NCBI GenBank assembly: GCA_963698405.1 | Contig: CAVOQT010000006.1 | Span: 1-64,000 of the forward strand | Source of the DNA: SHZI01 sp963698405 | Lineage (GTDB): Bacteria; Pseudomonadota; Gammaproteobacteria; Steroidobacterales; GCA-2729495 | Direction of reading: 5' to 3' | DNA: 64,000 nucleotides | Part shown: positions 1 through 9,210 of the stretch, one piece after another | Layout: the number at the start of each line of letters is the position of its first letter | Position numbering within the stretch: the first letter of the stretch is position 1 | Program-made: the position numbers and the translations under genes | The notes under the pieces: model-generated | The model's input: the letters and a program-made list of their open reading frames with translations, nothing else | Databases searched by the model: none | Told to the model about the DNA's origin: nothing

Positions 1-142
1 CAAGACTGCGGATCACGGTGCTTCACACTGCAATAGTCGATGCAGCGCGGCTCGCCGTCGATTGCTCAAACCGAATGGTCTTTGTGGAGATTTGCGAGCG
101 CACAGGTGTTCCAGCTTGTCCGCATCATGCTCAATCAATGCC

Positions 143-795
143 ATGACCGCAGCCCGAGCGCCTGCCCGATCAACCTGGACCGACCCGCGCTGGGAGCGCA
201 CCCGTGGTGCGGCGTTCGATGCCCCGGTCCGCCGTGTGCTCGCGCGCAATGACGCTGCAGCTGCGGCCCGTGATGAAGGAGGTGCGTGCGCGAAGCGGGC
301 GTCTCGCGGCGGCTCCAACCCTGACCCGCTCGCTTCCCTCGATCTCGCTGATCAAGGCCATCGCCGCCAGATTTCTTCAAGGCCTGATCGCGCGCGAGGT
401 CAAGTTTGCCCGACAGCCGATCCCGCCGAGGCGATCGCCGTGAACGCCGTCCACACCTGCGCCTGGCCCGCGCGGACCCGCGGTCGCCCTGACCATGCGT
501 GCGTCAGGGCGCCTACAGGAAGTCGGTCACAAGCGCGCCAGCGACGCACCTGGTGCGGATCGTCGACGCCCGCCTACGCCAGGGCCGTCTACGGGTAGCC
601 GACGCGGCGTTGCTGCGGCGGCGATACGCGGGGCCACCTGTCCACTGTCCGGACATGCTGCTCACCGGCACCCCGGCTGTCGAGCGTCAGTTCGCCGCGC
701 TGCTGCTGCAGATGCTCGGACTTCGCACCGCGAGGCAAGCGCCGTGACAGACAGGGTTCCGCGATCAGCTGCGGCACGGAGCCGCAGCCCGTCGG
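143..795 (+). pseudogene. TetR-family regulator, decayed copy
   Basis: Degenerate duplicate of the intact tetR at 5415-6074. The start region (ATGACCGCAGCCCGA) and several blocks are recognisable, but multiple indels break the frame and the helix-turn-helix coding stretch around 290-350 is scrambled. Where the frame survives (about 555-600), most changes relative to the intact copy alter the amino acid, as expected without purifying selection. The palindrome that precedes the intact copy is also lost here. Confidence 0.85.
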
Positions 796-822
796 TGAAT
801 TCGGCGGAGACGAAAATCAGGT

Positions 823-1905
823 GATCGCCGACGTGGTATATCGCCGATTGGAGCGAAAACGTCGCCGAGAAACCGGTCAAGGTCGAGGTGCTGGGGCGCG
901 GTTCGTGCTCTGTCGCGACCTGGAAGGCCCGGCCGTGTGCCTCGCGACACCTGCTGCCACCGCGGTGCGCGCCTCGCGCAGGGCAGCGCCAGGACGATGG
1001 CACCCTCTCCTGCGTGTTCCACGGCTGGCGTTTCGATGCACATGGGCGCTGCACCTGCATTCCCTCGCAGGTGAAGCCGACGCCGACATCCGGTCGCCGC
1101 CAAGGTCGACAGCTTTCCGGTGCAGGAACGCCACGGCCTGGTCTGGGTTTCGCGGCGATCGCCCCGACGAGGCCCATCCGCTATTCGACGTGCCGAAGAC
1201 AACAACCCCGGATGGCGCCGCATGACCTTCTCCGATACCTGGAAGTCGAACGTGCGCTGGGCGAAGATGGTGGACCTCGATCAGGTACACCTGCGCATCG
1301 TGCATGGCATCCCGCTCGACGAGGAGAAGCCGAGCCGACCCTCGAGCGCAGCGTGGAGTGGCTGAATAGCGGCTTCCGTTCCCATCTCGTCTCGCGGCGC
1401 CGCCGCCGGCCGGCAGCTGGGCGAAGCTGCGTGCGGGACGCGCCGAGGTCGATTCCTGGCTGACCTTCTATCTCCCCGGTTTCACGCTGTACGGCAAGGT
1501 CCAGATCGGCGCGCCAGGCACCAGCTTCAGCAACGTGTTCTGCTCGATGCCGACACCAATCGACGAGGAGCACACGAAGATGTATCTCATCGCCTTCCGA
1601 ACCTCATGCTTCGGAGGCGAGGACAAGGTCATGCTGCAGCGCAACCTGCGCAACATCTCCAGGACAAGGCCGTCGCTGAAGCGCACCTGCCCGCGGCGGC
1701 ACGGTGGCGTCCGGCTCCGGCCGTGGCGGTTGCGCGTGGAGGATCTGCTGATGCAGGCGTCGAAGCTCATGCCACTGCACGCTCGTCGCTCGCAGATCGA
1801 TATCTCGCACTCACGGCGAGCGAGGTACGGGCGAGTACGGGCCGTCCCTCCGCGCGACAGCGATCCCCGGCGCTGGTTCCACCGTACCGGTCGTGTTCGC
1901 GGCTG
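823..1905 (+). pseudogene. Rieske oxygenase alpha subunit, decayed copy
   Basis: Degenerate duplicate of the Rieske oxygenase gene at 6096-7223. Blocks encoding the second half of the Rieske site (SCVFHGWRFDAHGRC) and the metal-binding region (WAKMVDLDQVHL) survive, but many single-base indels prevent a continuous product. The second metal-ligand region is altered from HLHIVHG to HLRIVHG. It lies in the same position relative to its tetR and SDR neighbours as in the intact copy. Confidence 0.88.
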
Positions 1906-1932
1906 ACGACCGCGCCGGAGGGAAGTACGTCG

Positions 1933-2640
1933 ATGTCGACGTCTTGTTCCGGCCGACCGTGGCCTCGGTCTTTTTCATCCCCGCCAATACGCCGCCGCGG
2001 GTGGCGGCCATCACGACCTGCAGCAACCAGTAACGCCCGGCGGCCCGCGCAATTCTGGCGCGCGCGCGCGGCGGTCGTTGATTCAGGCGCTGATGTTCAC
2101 CGAGCAAAGGCAGTTCTGAGCATCGCCAGGACAACTGGCCGCGCCGATCGACCTGCTGCTCCTCGATGCCGCGTTTCTGGGCCGCAGCAGGGCAGCCTCG
2201 GTAGCCTGAGCGGTACGCTCCAGCTCGTTCGCCGCCAACGCCTGCCGGCCCAGTACGTCGGCGTCGGGCATGCTGGCGAGCGCGTGAAAGTAATGCTGGC
2301 CTTCGGCAGTCCTCCAGTCCGGGGATCGGCTTCCTGGTCCGCCGATCAGTATACGCCTACCAGGCCAGCGAGGCCGCGGCCCACCTCCTGGCGCGCGCTT
2401 GCGCTCGAACTCGCGCCGCGCGACATCGTCGTCGAGCAGCTGGTCGATCCGGGCTCGCCAGCACGCACGTTGCTCAAGCTCGACCCGATGAAGCGCCTAC
2501 GGCGGCATGGCGCCGATCGTCGCGCTGGTGCGCCGCCACGTAGTCCATCGCATCACAGCAAGAAGCCGTGCCAGGGCATGATCGGCGGCGTGATCGACGA
2601 GCTGGATAGGCCCGCGCCGGACGATTCTAACTCAGCACGA
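1933..2640 (+). pseudogene. Short-chain dehydrogenase, decayed copy
   Basis: Degenerate duplicate of the SDR gene at 7255-8019. The nucleotide-binding segment near the start is destroyed: the stretch encoding TGANRGLG in the intact copy is replaced and frameshifted. The segment encoding LALELAPRDIVV is still readable at about 2395-2435. The stop and final codons have diverged. Confidence 0.85.
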
Positions 2641-2659
2641 TCGCCACCTGCCACATCGA

Positions 2660-2742
2660 GCAGGTGCATTACGAAGGCGTCGGACCGAAGGCCGGCGGAG
2701 TTTGTTGCCCAAGGCGACCGTCCGAACAAGGCAGCCGAGTGA
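2660..2742 (+). pseudogene. EAL-domain scrap, decayed copy
   Basis: Aligns with the EAL phosphodiesterase C-terminal scrap at 8029-8118 of the right-hand repeat. The characteristic VIAEGVET stretch has been eroded, but GAAGGCGT and CGAAGGCC-type blocks and the terminal TGA remain. It shows the scrap was part of the unit before duplication. Confidence 0.5.
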
Positions 2743-2761
2743 CTGGCATCGCGCCGCCCCG

Positions 2762-3829
2762 CCTCTGCGATGACCGCCACTGACTTGACTATCACCAGAC
2801 CTGCTTACCGGGCCTCGGATCAGGCGCATGCACCGAACGCGCCGGATCAGCCCATCCCAGCAGCAGGGTGCCGCCTGTGGGGATCTACTTGATTCGCGCG
2901 GCGGCTGGCCGCTACTGGAGCGATTGCAGATCGCCGGTACCAGGCAGCGGATAGGGTGCGGACATCATGGCGATTACGTGGTCCAAGGCTTGCATCGCCG
3001 GCCAGCGCCCGCAGGCGCGGACGACGGCCAATCGCCGCACCTCCGTCCTGCCCCCGCCAGGCTGCCGCCGCGAAGCCGCCGCGCCCAGCTGGTGCAGTTC
3101 GGCGTCCCGCTCGGCGGCTGTCGCCTGGTCGCGAGCGCTGACATCCTCATCTTCGCTGCACGGCGGGTGGAGTACTCGGACATGACTTCCGCAATCAACG
3201 CGCTCGGCGAGAACACGCACCTGTTCCAGCACGACGAGGTGGTCGCGGTCGCCGCTTACCTGGTCGGGCGAATGTCGTGCCGCGTCCCGGCGCGGTTCTG
3301 CAGCACTTTCATGCAACTGTTCCAGATCCAGCAGGATTTACCCACTGCGCGCGGGTGCGGCGCGGCGGGCGCCTCGTCAGCGACCCGGTGCGTCGACTCA
3401 CGGCCAGCGCGCGCGCGATCGGCGACGCGCGGGCGCTCTCCCCGGACAGCCGGTCGGGCTCCCAGCGAGCAGCAGATATCCGTGCCCAGCAGGGTGATCA
3501 CCTGGTCCAGCGACACACGACGCTCGGCTTTGGAATACGCGCAGGCCCAACTCCAGGTTGCCCTGTACCGTCGGTGCGGAACCACACCACATCGTCGAAG
3601 ACGTCACCGATCGGTGGACGATGCGTGGGAATGAACTCGACTCGTCCTGCCAGATGTCATCACCGAGTGCGAAAAAACTGCCCGGCGCACTTCGACCCCG
3701 CAACACAGCGCACAGCGTGGTCCTGCCTGACCGGACGGGCCGACAGCACCGTCACACCAGTCACCGGCATGACCAGATCGACGTCCAGCGCAAAGCTCTC
3801 GTACTCCACCCTGGCGCACCGTGATACTC
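2762..3829 (-). pseudogene. Molybdate ABC transporter ATPase ModC, decayed copy
   Basis: Degenerate duplicate of modC at 8140-9210. Isolated conserved blocks remain on the minus strand, including a segment reading FFALGDDIWQDES and another reading VSLDQVITLLG, but the Walker A, signature and Walker B segments are in different frames or mutated. It cannot encode a working ATPase as written. Confidence 0.88.
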
Positions 3830-4502
3830 ACACGTGCACCGCGCGGTCACGCCGGTTCCGCATACACGCCAGCAGCGGCGGAACAATACCACCAGAGGCT
3901 ACCAGCCAGCAGATGCGCAGAGGCATCGTCCATCGCTTCGGCATGATCGTAGATGGCGATCGACAGCACGCGGGTTTCACCCGGAATGTTGCCGCCCACC
4001 ATCAGCACGACGCCGAATTCACCGACCGTATGCGCGAAGCTCAGCGTGATCGCCGTGAGGAAACCGCGCCTGGACATCGGCACCACGATGTTGAAGAAAC
4101 GATCCCAGGGGCCGGCGCGCAGGGTCGCGGCGGCTTCCGTCATCTGGCTGCCGACGGACGCAAACGCGTCCTTCAGCGGCTGCACCATGAACGGCAGTGA
4201 ATAGAGCGTGGAGGCGAATACGAGTCCGGCAAAGGTGAAGGCCAGATGCAGCAGCCCGAAGGATTGCAGCAGGCCGCCGATCGGCCCCTTCGGACCCAGC
4301 GCAACCAGCATGTAAAAACCGAGCACCGTGGGCGGCAGCACCAGCGGCAGTGCCACCACCGCTTCCAGCAGCAGTGCGGCGCGCGCCCGGGTACGCGCCA
4401 GCCACCAGGCCAGCGGCGTGCCGATCAGCAACAGGATCAGCGTGGTGACGCCAGCCAGTGCGAGGCGTGGTGCGCAGCGCCTGCAGGTCAGCCCCGGACA
4501 TG
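3829..4502 (-). pseudogene. Molybdate permease ModB, partly open decayed copy
   Basis: Duplicate of modB at 9207-9885. This is the best-preserved gene of the left repeat: about 180 codons (roughly 3890-4431) stay in one frame and give a near-normal permease core (LIGTPLAWWLARTRARAALL, MVQPLKDAF, HTVGEFGVVLMVGGN). The N-terminal codons are out of frame and the C-terminus (WWYCSAAAGVYAEPA) is frameshifted. The uneven survival argues that the damage is not uniform along the repeat. Confidence 0.85.
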
Positions 4503-4503
4503 G

Positions 4504-5205
4504 CTACTGCGCCGCCTCGCCGGGCAGTGCGAACCATGGCGACGCAGTACCGCACGCGATTCGGCACCGTCGATCCAGCCCGCGAAGGCAGCGGCAAGCG
4601 GGTTGTCAGCCGGCACGCCGCGTGATCGCGTGCCCTGCTCCAGCGGCGTGTGCAGGCATCGGGATCAGCGTCCAGGCACCCCGGTCCCTGGGCGGAGACA
4701 GCGCCAGCGACGAGGCGACGATGCCGGCGTCCGCGGCGCCGCTGTCGATGAACTGCGCGGTCTGCGCGATGTTCTCGCCGCGCACCAGCTCGGGCCATCG
4801 CCATCCACACGCCGGCATGCTCGAGCGCCTCCTGCGCTCGTTTGCCGTACGGGCGTGCTCGGGATGGCGATGGCGGACTTGCGGATGGCAGCGGTCGGCA
4901 GCTCCTGCAAAGACAGGCGGCCGAGTTCGGGCTTGAGGCTCCACAACACGAGGCGACCCACCGCGTCGGCCGCACCAGGCCGCTGCTCAGGCCCTGCTGT
5001 TCCAGCGCACGCGGATAGCCGATATCGGCCGAGAAAGCAGAACGAACGGCGCCCATTGGCGAGCTGCGTGGCAAACTTTCCGGACGATCCGTAAATCACC
5101 TCAACCGTGTCGGCCGGATGTGCCGCGCGAAAATCCGCGACGATTTCCTGCATCGCGAACTGCAGATCAGAGGCTGCAATTGAGACATAGCGAGCATCTC
5201 CCCAT
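4504..5205 (-). pseudogene. Molybdate-binding protein ModA, decayed copy
   Basis: Duplicate of modA at 9888-10677. The beginning of the mature protein reads well (SIAASDLQFAMQEIVADF, then TVEVIYGSSGKFATQLANG), after which indels split it into several frames. The signal-peptide part present in the right copy is missing because similarity between the repeats ends near 5177. Confidence 0.85.
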
Positions 5206-5251
5206 GCAGCCATACCAGCGGCTTGTCTTGTCGATCGAGGCGGGCACAGTT

Positions 5252-5269
5252 TATGTCACTTCTGACATA
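5252..5269. promoter_or_regulatory. Inverted repeat, possible operator
   Basis: Perfect 7-base arms TATGTCA and TGACATA separated by CTTC. It lies at the junction between the two 5 kb repeats, upstream of the minus-strand modA remnant and about 145 bases upstream of the intact tetR. The binding protein is unknown. Confidence 0.4.
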
Positions 5270-5387
5270 TACGCAAGCTGCGGATCACGGTGCTTCACAC
5301 TGGAATGGTCGAGGCAACATGGCTCGCCGTCGATTGCTCAAACCGACTGTCTTTGTGGAGATTTGCGAGCGCACAGGTGTTGCAGCT

Positions 5388-5408
5388 TATTTAGCATCAT
5401 GCTAAATA
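5388..5408. promoter_or_regulatory. Palindromic operator-like site before tetR
   Basis: Perfect 10-base arms TATTTAGCAT and ATGCTAAATA around a single C, ending 6 bases before the tetR start codon. Position and symmetry are typical of an autoregulatory TetR operator. The matching stretch of the left repeat has lost the symmetry through changes to C and G. Confidence 0.7.
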
Positions 5409-5414
5409 GATGCC

Positions 5415-6074
5415 ATGACCGCAGCCCGACGCCTGCCCGAATCGACCCGGACCGACCCGCGCTGGGAGCGCACCCGTCGTGCGCTGATCGATGCCGGTCG
5501 CCGGGTGCTCGCGCGCAATGGCGCTGCAGCGGCGACCGTGATGGAGATCGTGCGCGAAGCGGGCGTCTCGCAGCCGTCGTTCTACAACCACTTCGCTTCC
5601 CTGGATGCGCTCATCGAGGCCATCGCCGCCGATTTCTTCGAGGCTGATATCGCGCACAAGGTCGGGGTTTTTTCCCGGACCGCCGATCCCGCCGAGGCGA
5701 TCGCCATGAACGCCGTCCACACCCTGCGCGTGGCCCGCACGGACCCGGCGGTAGCCTGGGTCATGGTGCGTCAGGGCAGCCTGCAGGAAGTCGGTCACAA
5801 GCGCGCCGGCGACGACCTGGTGCGGATGATCAACGCCGGGCTGCGCAAGGGCCGTTTCCGGGTCGGCGACGCCGGCGTTGCTGCGGCGGCGATACGCGGC
5901 GCCGCCTGTCCGCTGCTCCAGGACATGCTGCTCGACCGGGCACCGCCGGATGTCGAGCGTCAGTTCGCCGCGCTGCTGCTGCAGATGCTCGGACTTTCGC
6001 ACCGCGAGGCAACCGCCGTGGCAGACGAAGGTTGCGCAATCAGCTGCGGCACCGGAGCCGCAGCCCGTCAGTGA
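5415..6074 (+). CDS. TetR/AcrR-family transcriptional regulator
   Basis: A 219-residue regulator with an N-terminal TetR helix-turn-helix at about residues 41-60 (TVMEIVREAGVSQPSFYNHF), followed by a helical ligand-binding domain of ordinary length that I cannot assign to a ligand. The ATG was chosen because it follows the 21-base palindrome directly and gives the normal domain length. It is the first gene of an operon with the Rieske oxygenase (21-base gap) and the SDR. It therefore probably controls itself and those two enzymes, responding to their substrate or product; this is inference. The last 20 residues are Ala/Gly-rich and outside the family core. Confidence 0.88.
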   Translation: MTAARRLPESTRTDPRWERTRRALIDAGRRVLARNGAAAATVMEIVREAGVSQPSFYNHFASLDALIEAIAADFFEADIAHKVGVFSRTADPAEAIAMNAVHTLRVARTDPAVAWVMVRQGSLQEVGHKRAGDDLVRMINAGLRKGRFRVGDAGVAAAAIRGAACPLLQDMLLDRAPPDVERQFAALLLQMLGLSHREATAVADEGCAISCGTGAAARQ

Positions 6075-6095
6075 ATTCAGCAGGAGACGAAAATC

Positions 6096-7223
6096 ATGAT
6101 GTTCGCCAACGTCTGGTATATCGCCGATTGGAGCGAAAACGTCACCGAGCAACCGGTCAAGGTCAAGATGCTGGGGCGCGAGTTCGTGCTCTATCGCGAC
6201 CTCGAAGGCCGGGCCGTGTGCCTCAGCAACACCTGCTGCCACCGCGGTGCGAGCCTCGCGCAGGGCAAGCGCCAGGACGATGGCACCCTCTCCTGCGTGT
6301 TCCACGGCTGGCGTTTCGATGCACATGGGCGCTGCACCTGCATTCCCTCGCAGGTGAAGCCGACCGCCGACATCCCGGCCGCCGCCAAGGTCGACAGCTA
6401 TCCGGTGCAGGAACGTCACGGCCTGGTCTGGGTATTTCTCGGCGATCGCCCCGACGAGGCCCATCCGCTATTCGACATGCCGGAGGACAACGACCCCGAA
6501 TGGCGCCGCGTGACCTTCTCCGATACCTGGAAGTCGAACGTGCACTGGGCGAAGATGGTCGACCTCGATCAGGTACACCTGCACATCGTGCATGGCATCC
6601 CGCTCAACGAGGAGAACCCGAGCCGACCCTCCGAGCACAGCGTGGAGTGGCTGAATAACGGCTTCCGTACCCATCTCGTCTCGCGGCCGCCGCCGCCGGC
6701 CGGCAGCTGGGCGAAGCTGCGCGAGGGACGCACCGAGGTCAATTCCTGGCTGACCTTCTATCTCCCCGGTTTCACGCTGTACGGCAGGGTGCAGATCGGC
6801 ACGCCAGGCACCAGCTTCAGCAACGTGTTCTATTCGATGTCGACACCGATCGACGAGGAGAACACGAAGATGTATCTCATCGCCTTCCGGAACTTCATGC
6901 TCGAGGAAGACAAGGACAAGGATCATCTGCAGCGCAACCTGCGCAACGTCTACCAGGACAAGGCGATCGCCGAAGCGCACCTGCCCAGGCGAGCGCCGGA
7001 CGTGCCGGACTTCCCGGCCATCAAGATCGACCGTGAAGATCTGCTGATGCAGGCGTACTGGAAGCTCATGCGCGAGCTGCGCGCTCGCGGCTGGCAGATC
7101 GATCGTCTGGCACTCACGGCGAGCGAGGATAACGGCGAGGTGCGGGTGATCCCCTCCCCGGCGCGACGCAGCGATCCGCAGCACTGGGTTTATCCCGCGG
7201 TACCGTTCGTGGCCGGCGGCTGA
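6096..7223 (+). CDS. Rieske non-heme iron oxygenase, alpha subunit
   Basis: A 375-residue oxygenase component of the vanillate demethylase-like class. The N-terminal Rieske domain has the [2Fe-2S] ligands C47-x-H49 and C67-x2-H70 (SCVFHGW). The catalytic domain has the mononuclear-iron motif D158-x2-H161-x4-H166 (DLDQVHLHIVH). Such enzymes use electrons from a separate reductase to hydroxylate or O/N-demethylate aromatic or cyclic substrates. No reductase or ferredoxin is encoded nearby, so electrons must come from elsewhere. It sits between tetR and an SDR that could oxidise its product. It is a paralogue of the oxygenase at 40595-41704: both share the opening pattern xNxWY and KVKMLG. The substrate is not predictable from sequence. 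Confidence 0.9.
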   Translation: MMFANVWYIADWSENVTEQPVKVKMLGREFVLYRDLEGRAVCLSNTCCHRGASLAQGKRQDDGTLSCVFHGWRFDAHGRCTCIPSQVKPTADIPAAAKVDSYPVQERHGLVWVFLGDRPDEAHPLFDMPEDNDPEWRRVTFSDTWKSNVHWAKMVDLDQVHLHIVHGIPLNEENPSRPSEHSVEWLNNGFRTHLVSRPPPPAGSWAKLREGRTEVNSWLTFYLPGFTLYGRVQIGTPGTSFSNVFYSMSTPIDEENTKMYLIAFRNFMLEEDKDKDHLQRNLRNVYQDKAIAEAHLPRRAPDVPDFPAIKIDREDLLMQAYWKLMRELRARGWQIDRLALTASEDNGEVRVIPSPARRSDPQHWVYPAVPFVAGG

Positions 7224-7254
7224 GCAGCCGGGGCGCGGGAGAGGAGGTACATCG

Positions 7255-8019
7255 ATGCCGACAGTACTGATTACCGGAGCCAACCGTGGCCTGGGTCTCG
7301 AGTTTGCCCGCCAGTACGCCGCCGCGGGGTGGCGGGTCATCGCAACCTGCAGGCAGCCGGGTGACGCGGCGCAGTTGCGCGATCTGGCCGCACACGCACC
7401 GGCAGTCGTGATTGAGGCGCTCGATGTCACCGAGCAAAGGCAGATTGTTGACCTCGCGGGACGACTTGAGGCCACGCCGATCGACCTGCTGCTCCTGAAT
7501 GCCGCGTTTCTGGGGCCGCAGCAGGACCAGCGCTTCGGTAACCTCGACAGTACGCTCTTTGCAGACTCGTTCGCCGCCAACGCTACCGGCCCGATACGCG
7601 TTGTCGAGGCCCTCGTCGGGCATGTGGCGCGAAGCGCACTGAAAAAAGTCGTGTTCCTTGGCAGTGCTGCGGGTGCGATAGCCTTGCTGCGTCCGCCGAT
7701 CAACCTCTACGCCTACCGGGCCAGCAAGGCAGCGGCCCACCTCCTGGCGCACGCACTTGCGCTCGAACTCGCGCCGCGCGACATCGTCGTCGGCCTGGTC
7801 AATCCGGGGCTCGCCGACACGCGCGGTTTGCTCAAGCTTCGACCCGATGAAGCGCCTCCGGAGGACATGGCGCCGATCGTCGCGCTGGTGCGCGCAGGCG
7901 TCATCCAGCTCATCACGGCCGAAGAAGCCGTGCAGGGCATGATCGGCGTAATCGACAGGCTGGATACCACCCGCGCCGGACAATTCTTCAACTACGACGG
8001 ATCGCCACTCCCCTGGTAA
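7255..8019 (+). CDS. Short-chain dehydrogenase/reductase (C-factor-like)
   Basis: A 254-residue classical SDR. The cofactor motif TGANRGLG is at residues 7-14, LLLNAAF stands for the usual NNAG, and the active-site YRASK provides Tyr and Lys. The C-terminus GQFFNYDGSPLPW resembles the C-factor/sniffer-like subgroup. A strong ribosome-binding site (GAGAGGAGG) precedes the ATG. It follows the Rieske oxygenase by 31 bases in one operon, so a plausible role is NAD(P)-dependent oxidation or reduction of the oxygenase product. Substrate unknown. Confidence 0.85.
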   Translation: MPTVLITGANRGLGLEFARQYAAAGWRVIATCRQPGDAAQLRDLAAHAPAVVIEALDVTEQRQIVDLAGRLEATPIDLLLLNAAFLGPQQDQRFGNLDSTLFADSFAANATGPIRVVEALVGHVARSALKKVVFLGSAAGAIALLRPPINLYAYRASKAAAHLLAHALALELAPRDIVVGLVNPGLADTRGLLKLRPDEAPPEDMAPIVALVRAGVIQLITAEEAVQGMIGVIDRLDTTRAGQFFNYDGSPLPW

Positions 8020-8028
8020 GGGAGGCAG

Positions 8029-8118
8029 GTCATTGCGGAAGGCGTCGAGACCGAAGGCCAGCGGGAGTTTCTTGCCAAGGGCGCCGATTACATCCGAACC
8101 AGAGGCAGGTTGCAGTGA
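8029..8118 (+). pseudogene. Scrap of an EAL-domain c-di-GMP phosphodiesterase
   Basis: Twenty-nine codons then TGA, in the same frame as and directly after the SDR stop. They read VIAEGVETEGQREFLAKGAD and then YIRTRGRLQ. VIAEGVETxxQ...L...G.D is the signature near the C-terminal end of EAL domains. No other part of an EAL protein is present, so this is a gene fossil. It was already part of the unit before the tandem duplication, since a weaker version sits at 2660-2742. Confidence 0.7.
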
Positions 8119-8139
8119 ACTGGCATCGCGCCGCCCCGC

Positions 8140-9210
8140 CTATTCAATAACCGCCACTGACTTGAGCTGCGCCCAGACCTGCTTGCCGGGCCTGAGATCC
8201 AGCGCATGCACCGAACGCGCGGTCAGCCGTGCGAGCAGCAGGGTGCCGCCTATATCGATCTGCGCGAGTCGCGCAGCCGGATGGCCACTCTCGGCGATTG
8301 CGGTGACCGTACCGGGCAGCAGATTGAGGATGCTGACGTCATCGCAATGCGTGAGCGCGAGGCTCACGTCGCGGGCCAGCACCCGCAGGCGCAGACGACG
8401 GCCGATCGCCACACCGTTGTCCTGTACCCACAGGCTGCCACCCGGAACCGCCGCACGCAGCAGGTGCCAGTCGGCATCCCGCTCGGCGGCCGTGGCCTCG
8501 ATCACGACGCCGGCATCCTCATCTTCGCTGCGCGGCAGATCGAGCCTGGACATGACTTCCGCAATCGGACCGCTGGCAAAAACACGCCCCTGCTCCAGCA
8601 CGACGAGGTGGTCGGCGATGCGCGCTACCTCGTCGGGCGAATGCGTCACGTACAGCACGGGGATCTGCAGCGCTTCGTGCAGCTGTTCCAGATAGGGCAG
8701 GATTTCCCGCTTGCGGGCCAGATCCAGCGCAGCCAGCGGTTCGTCGAGCAGCAGGATGCGCGGACTCACGGCCAGCGCGCGCGCGATGGCAACGCGCTGG
8801 CGCTCGCCACCGGACAGCCGTTCGGGCTTGCGCGAGAGCAGATGTCCGATGCCCAGCAGGGTGATCGCCTGATCCAGCGACACGCGACGATCGGCTTTGG
8901 CGATACGCCGCAGGCCGAATTCCAGGTTGCCCTGTACCGTCAGGTGCGGAAACAGCGCGGCATCCTGAAAGACGTAACCGATGGACCGCCGGTGGGTGGG
9001 GACGAAAGTGTTCTGGTCCTGCCAGATGTGATCGCCAAGGGCGAGAAAGCCACCGGGCGCACGCTCGAAACCGGCCACACAGCGCAACAGCGTGGTCTTG
9101 CCGGAACCGGAAGGGCCGAACAGCGCTGTCACGCCAGTCCCTGGCATGGCCAGATCAACGTCCAGCGCGAAGCTCTCGTACGCCAGCCTGAAGCGCGCCC
9201 TGATGCTCAT
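8140..9210 (-). CDS. modC: Molybdate ABC transporter, ATP-binding protein
   Basis: A 356-residue ATPase with Walker A GPSGSGKT (residues 32-39), the ABC signature LSGGERQR (132-139) and Walker B ILLLDEP (152-158). A C-terminal molybdate-binding (Mop/TOBE-like) region begins near residue 290, as in ModC rather than other importers. It powers uptake of molybdate through ModB. Its ATG overlaps the modB stop (ATGA), giving translational coupling in a modA-modB-modC operon. The imported metal would serve the molybdopterin enzyme at 29057-31660. Intact. Confidence 0.93.
   Translation of the reverse strand: MSIRARFRLAYESFALDVDLAMPGTGVTALFGPSGSGKTTLLRCVAGFERAPGGFLALGDHIWQDQNTFVPTHRRSIGYVFQDAALFPHLTVQGNLEFGLRRIAKADRRVSLDQAITLLGIGHLLSRKPERLSGGERQRVAIARALAVSPRILLLDEPLAALDLARKREILPYLEQLHEALQIPVLYVTHSPDEVARIADHLVVLEQGRVFASGPIAEVMSRLDLPRSEDEDAGVVIEATAAERDADWHLLRAAVPGGSLWVQDNGVAIGRRLRLRVLARDVSLALTHCDDVSILNLLPGTVTAIAESGHPAARLAQIDIGGTLLLARLTARSVHALDLRPGKQVWAQLKSVAVIE

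Larger units (their letters stand above)
6..5177. repeat. Left (decayed) copy of a 5.2 kb direct tandem duplication
   Basis: Bases 6-5177 align colinearly with 5280-10577, from the shared start CTGCGGATCACGG to the shared end GCAGATCAGAGGCTGCA. The gene order is the same: tetR, Rieske oxygenase, SDR and EAL scrap on plus, modC-modB-modA on minus. Long identical stretches alternate with clusters of substitutions and one- to few-base indels, and this copy is about 126 bases shorter. No gene in it keeps a full reading frame. It may be a truly decayed paralogous copy or a badly resolved assembly of the same locus; the sequence alone does not decide. Confidence 0.9.

Noticed and set aside
1606..2742. 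A 378-codon open frame in the left repeat
   Set aside because: It runs across the out-of-frame remains of the Rieske and SDR genes and matches neither in frame; a chance open frame in GC-rich DNA.
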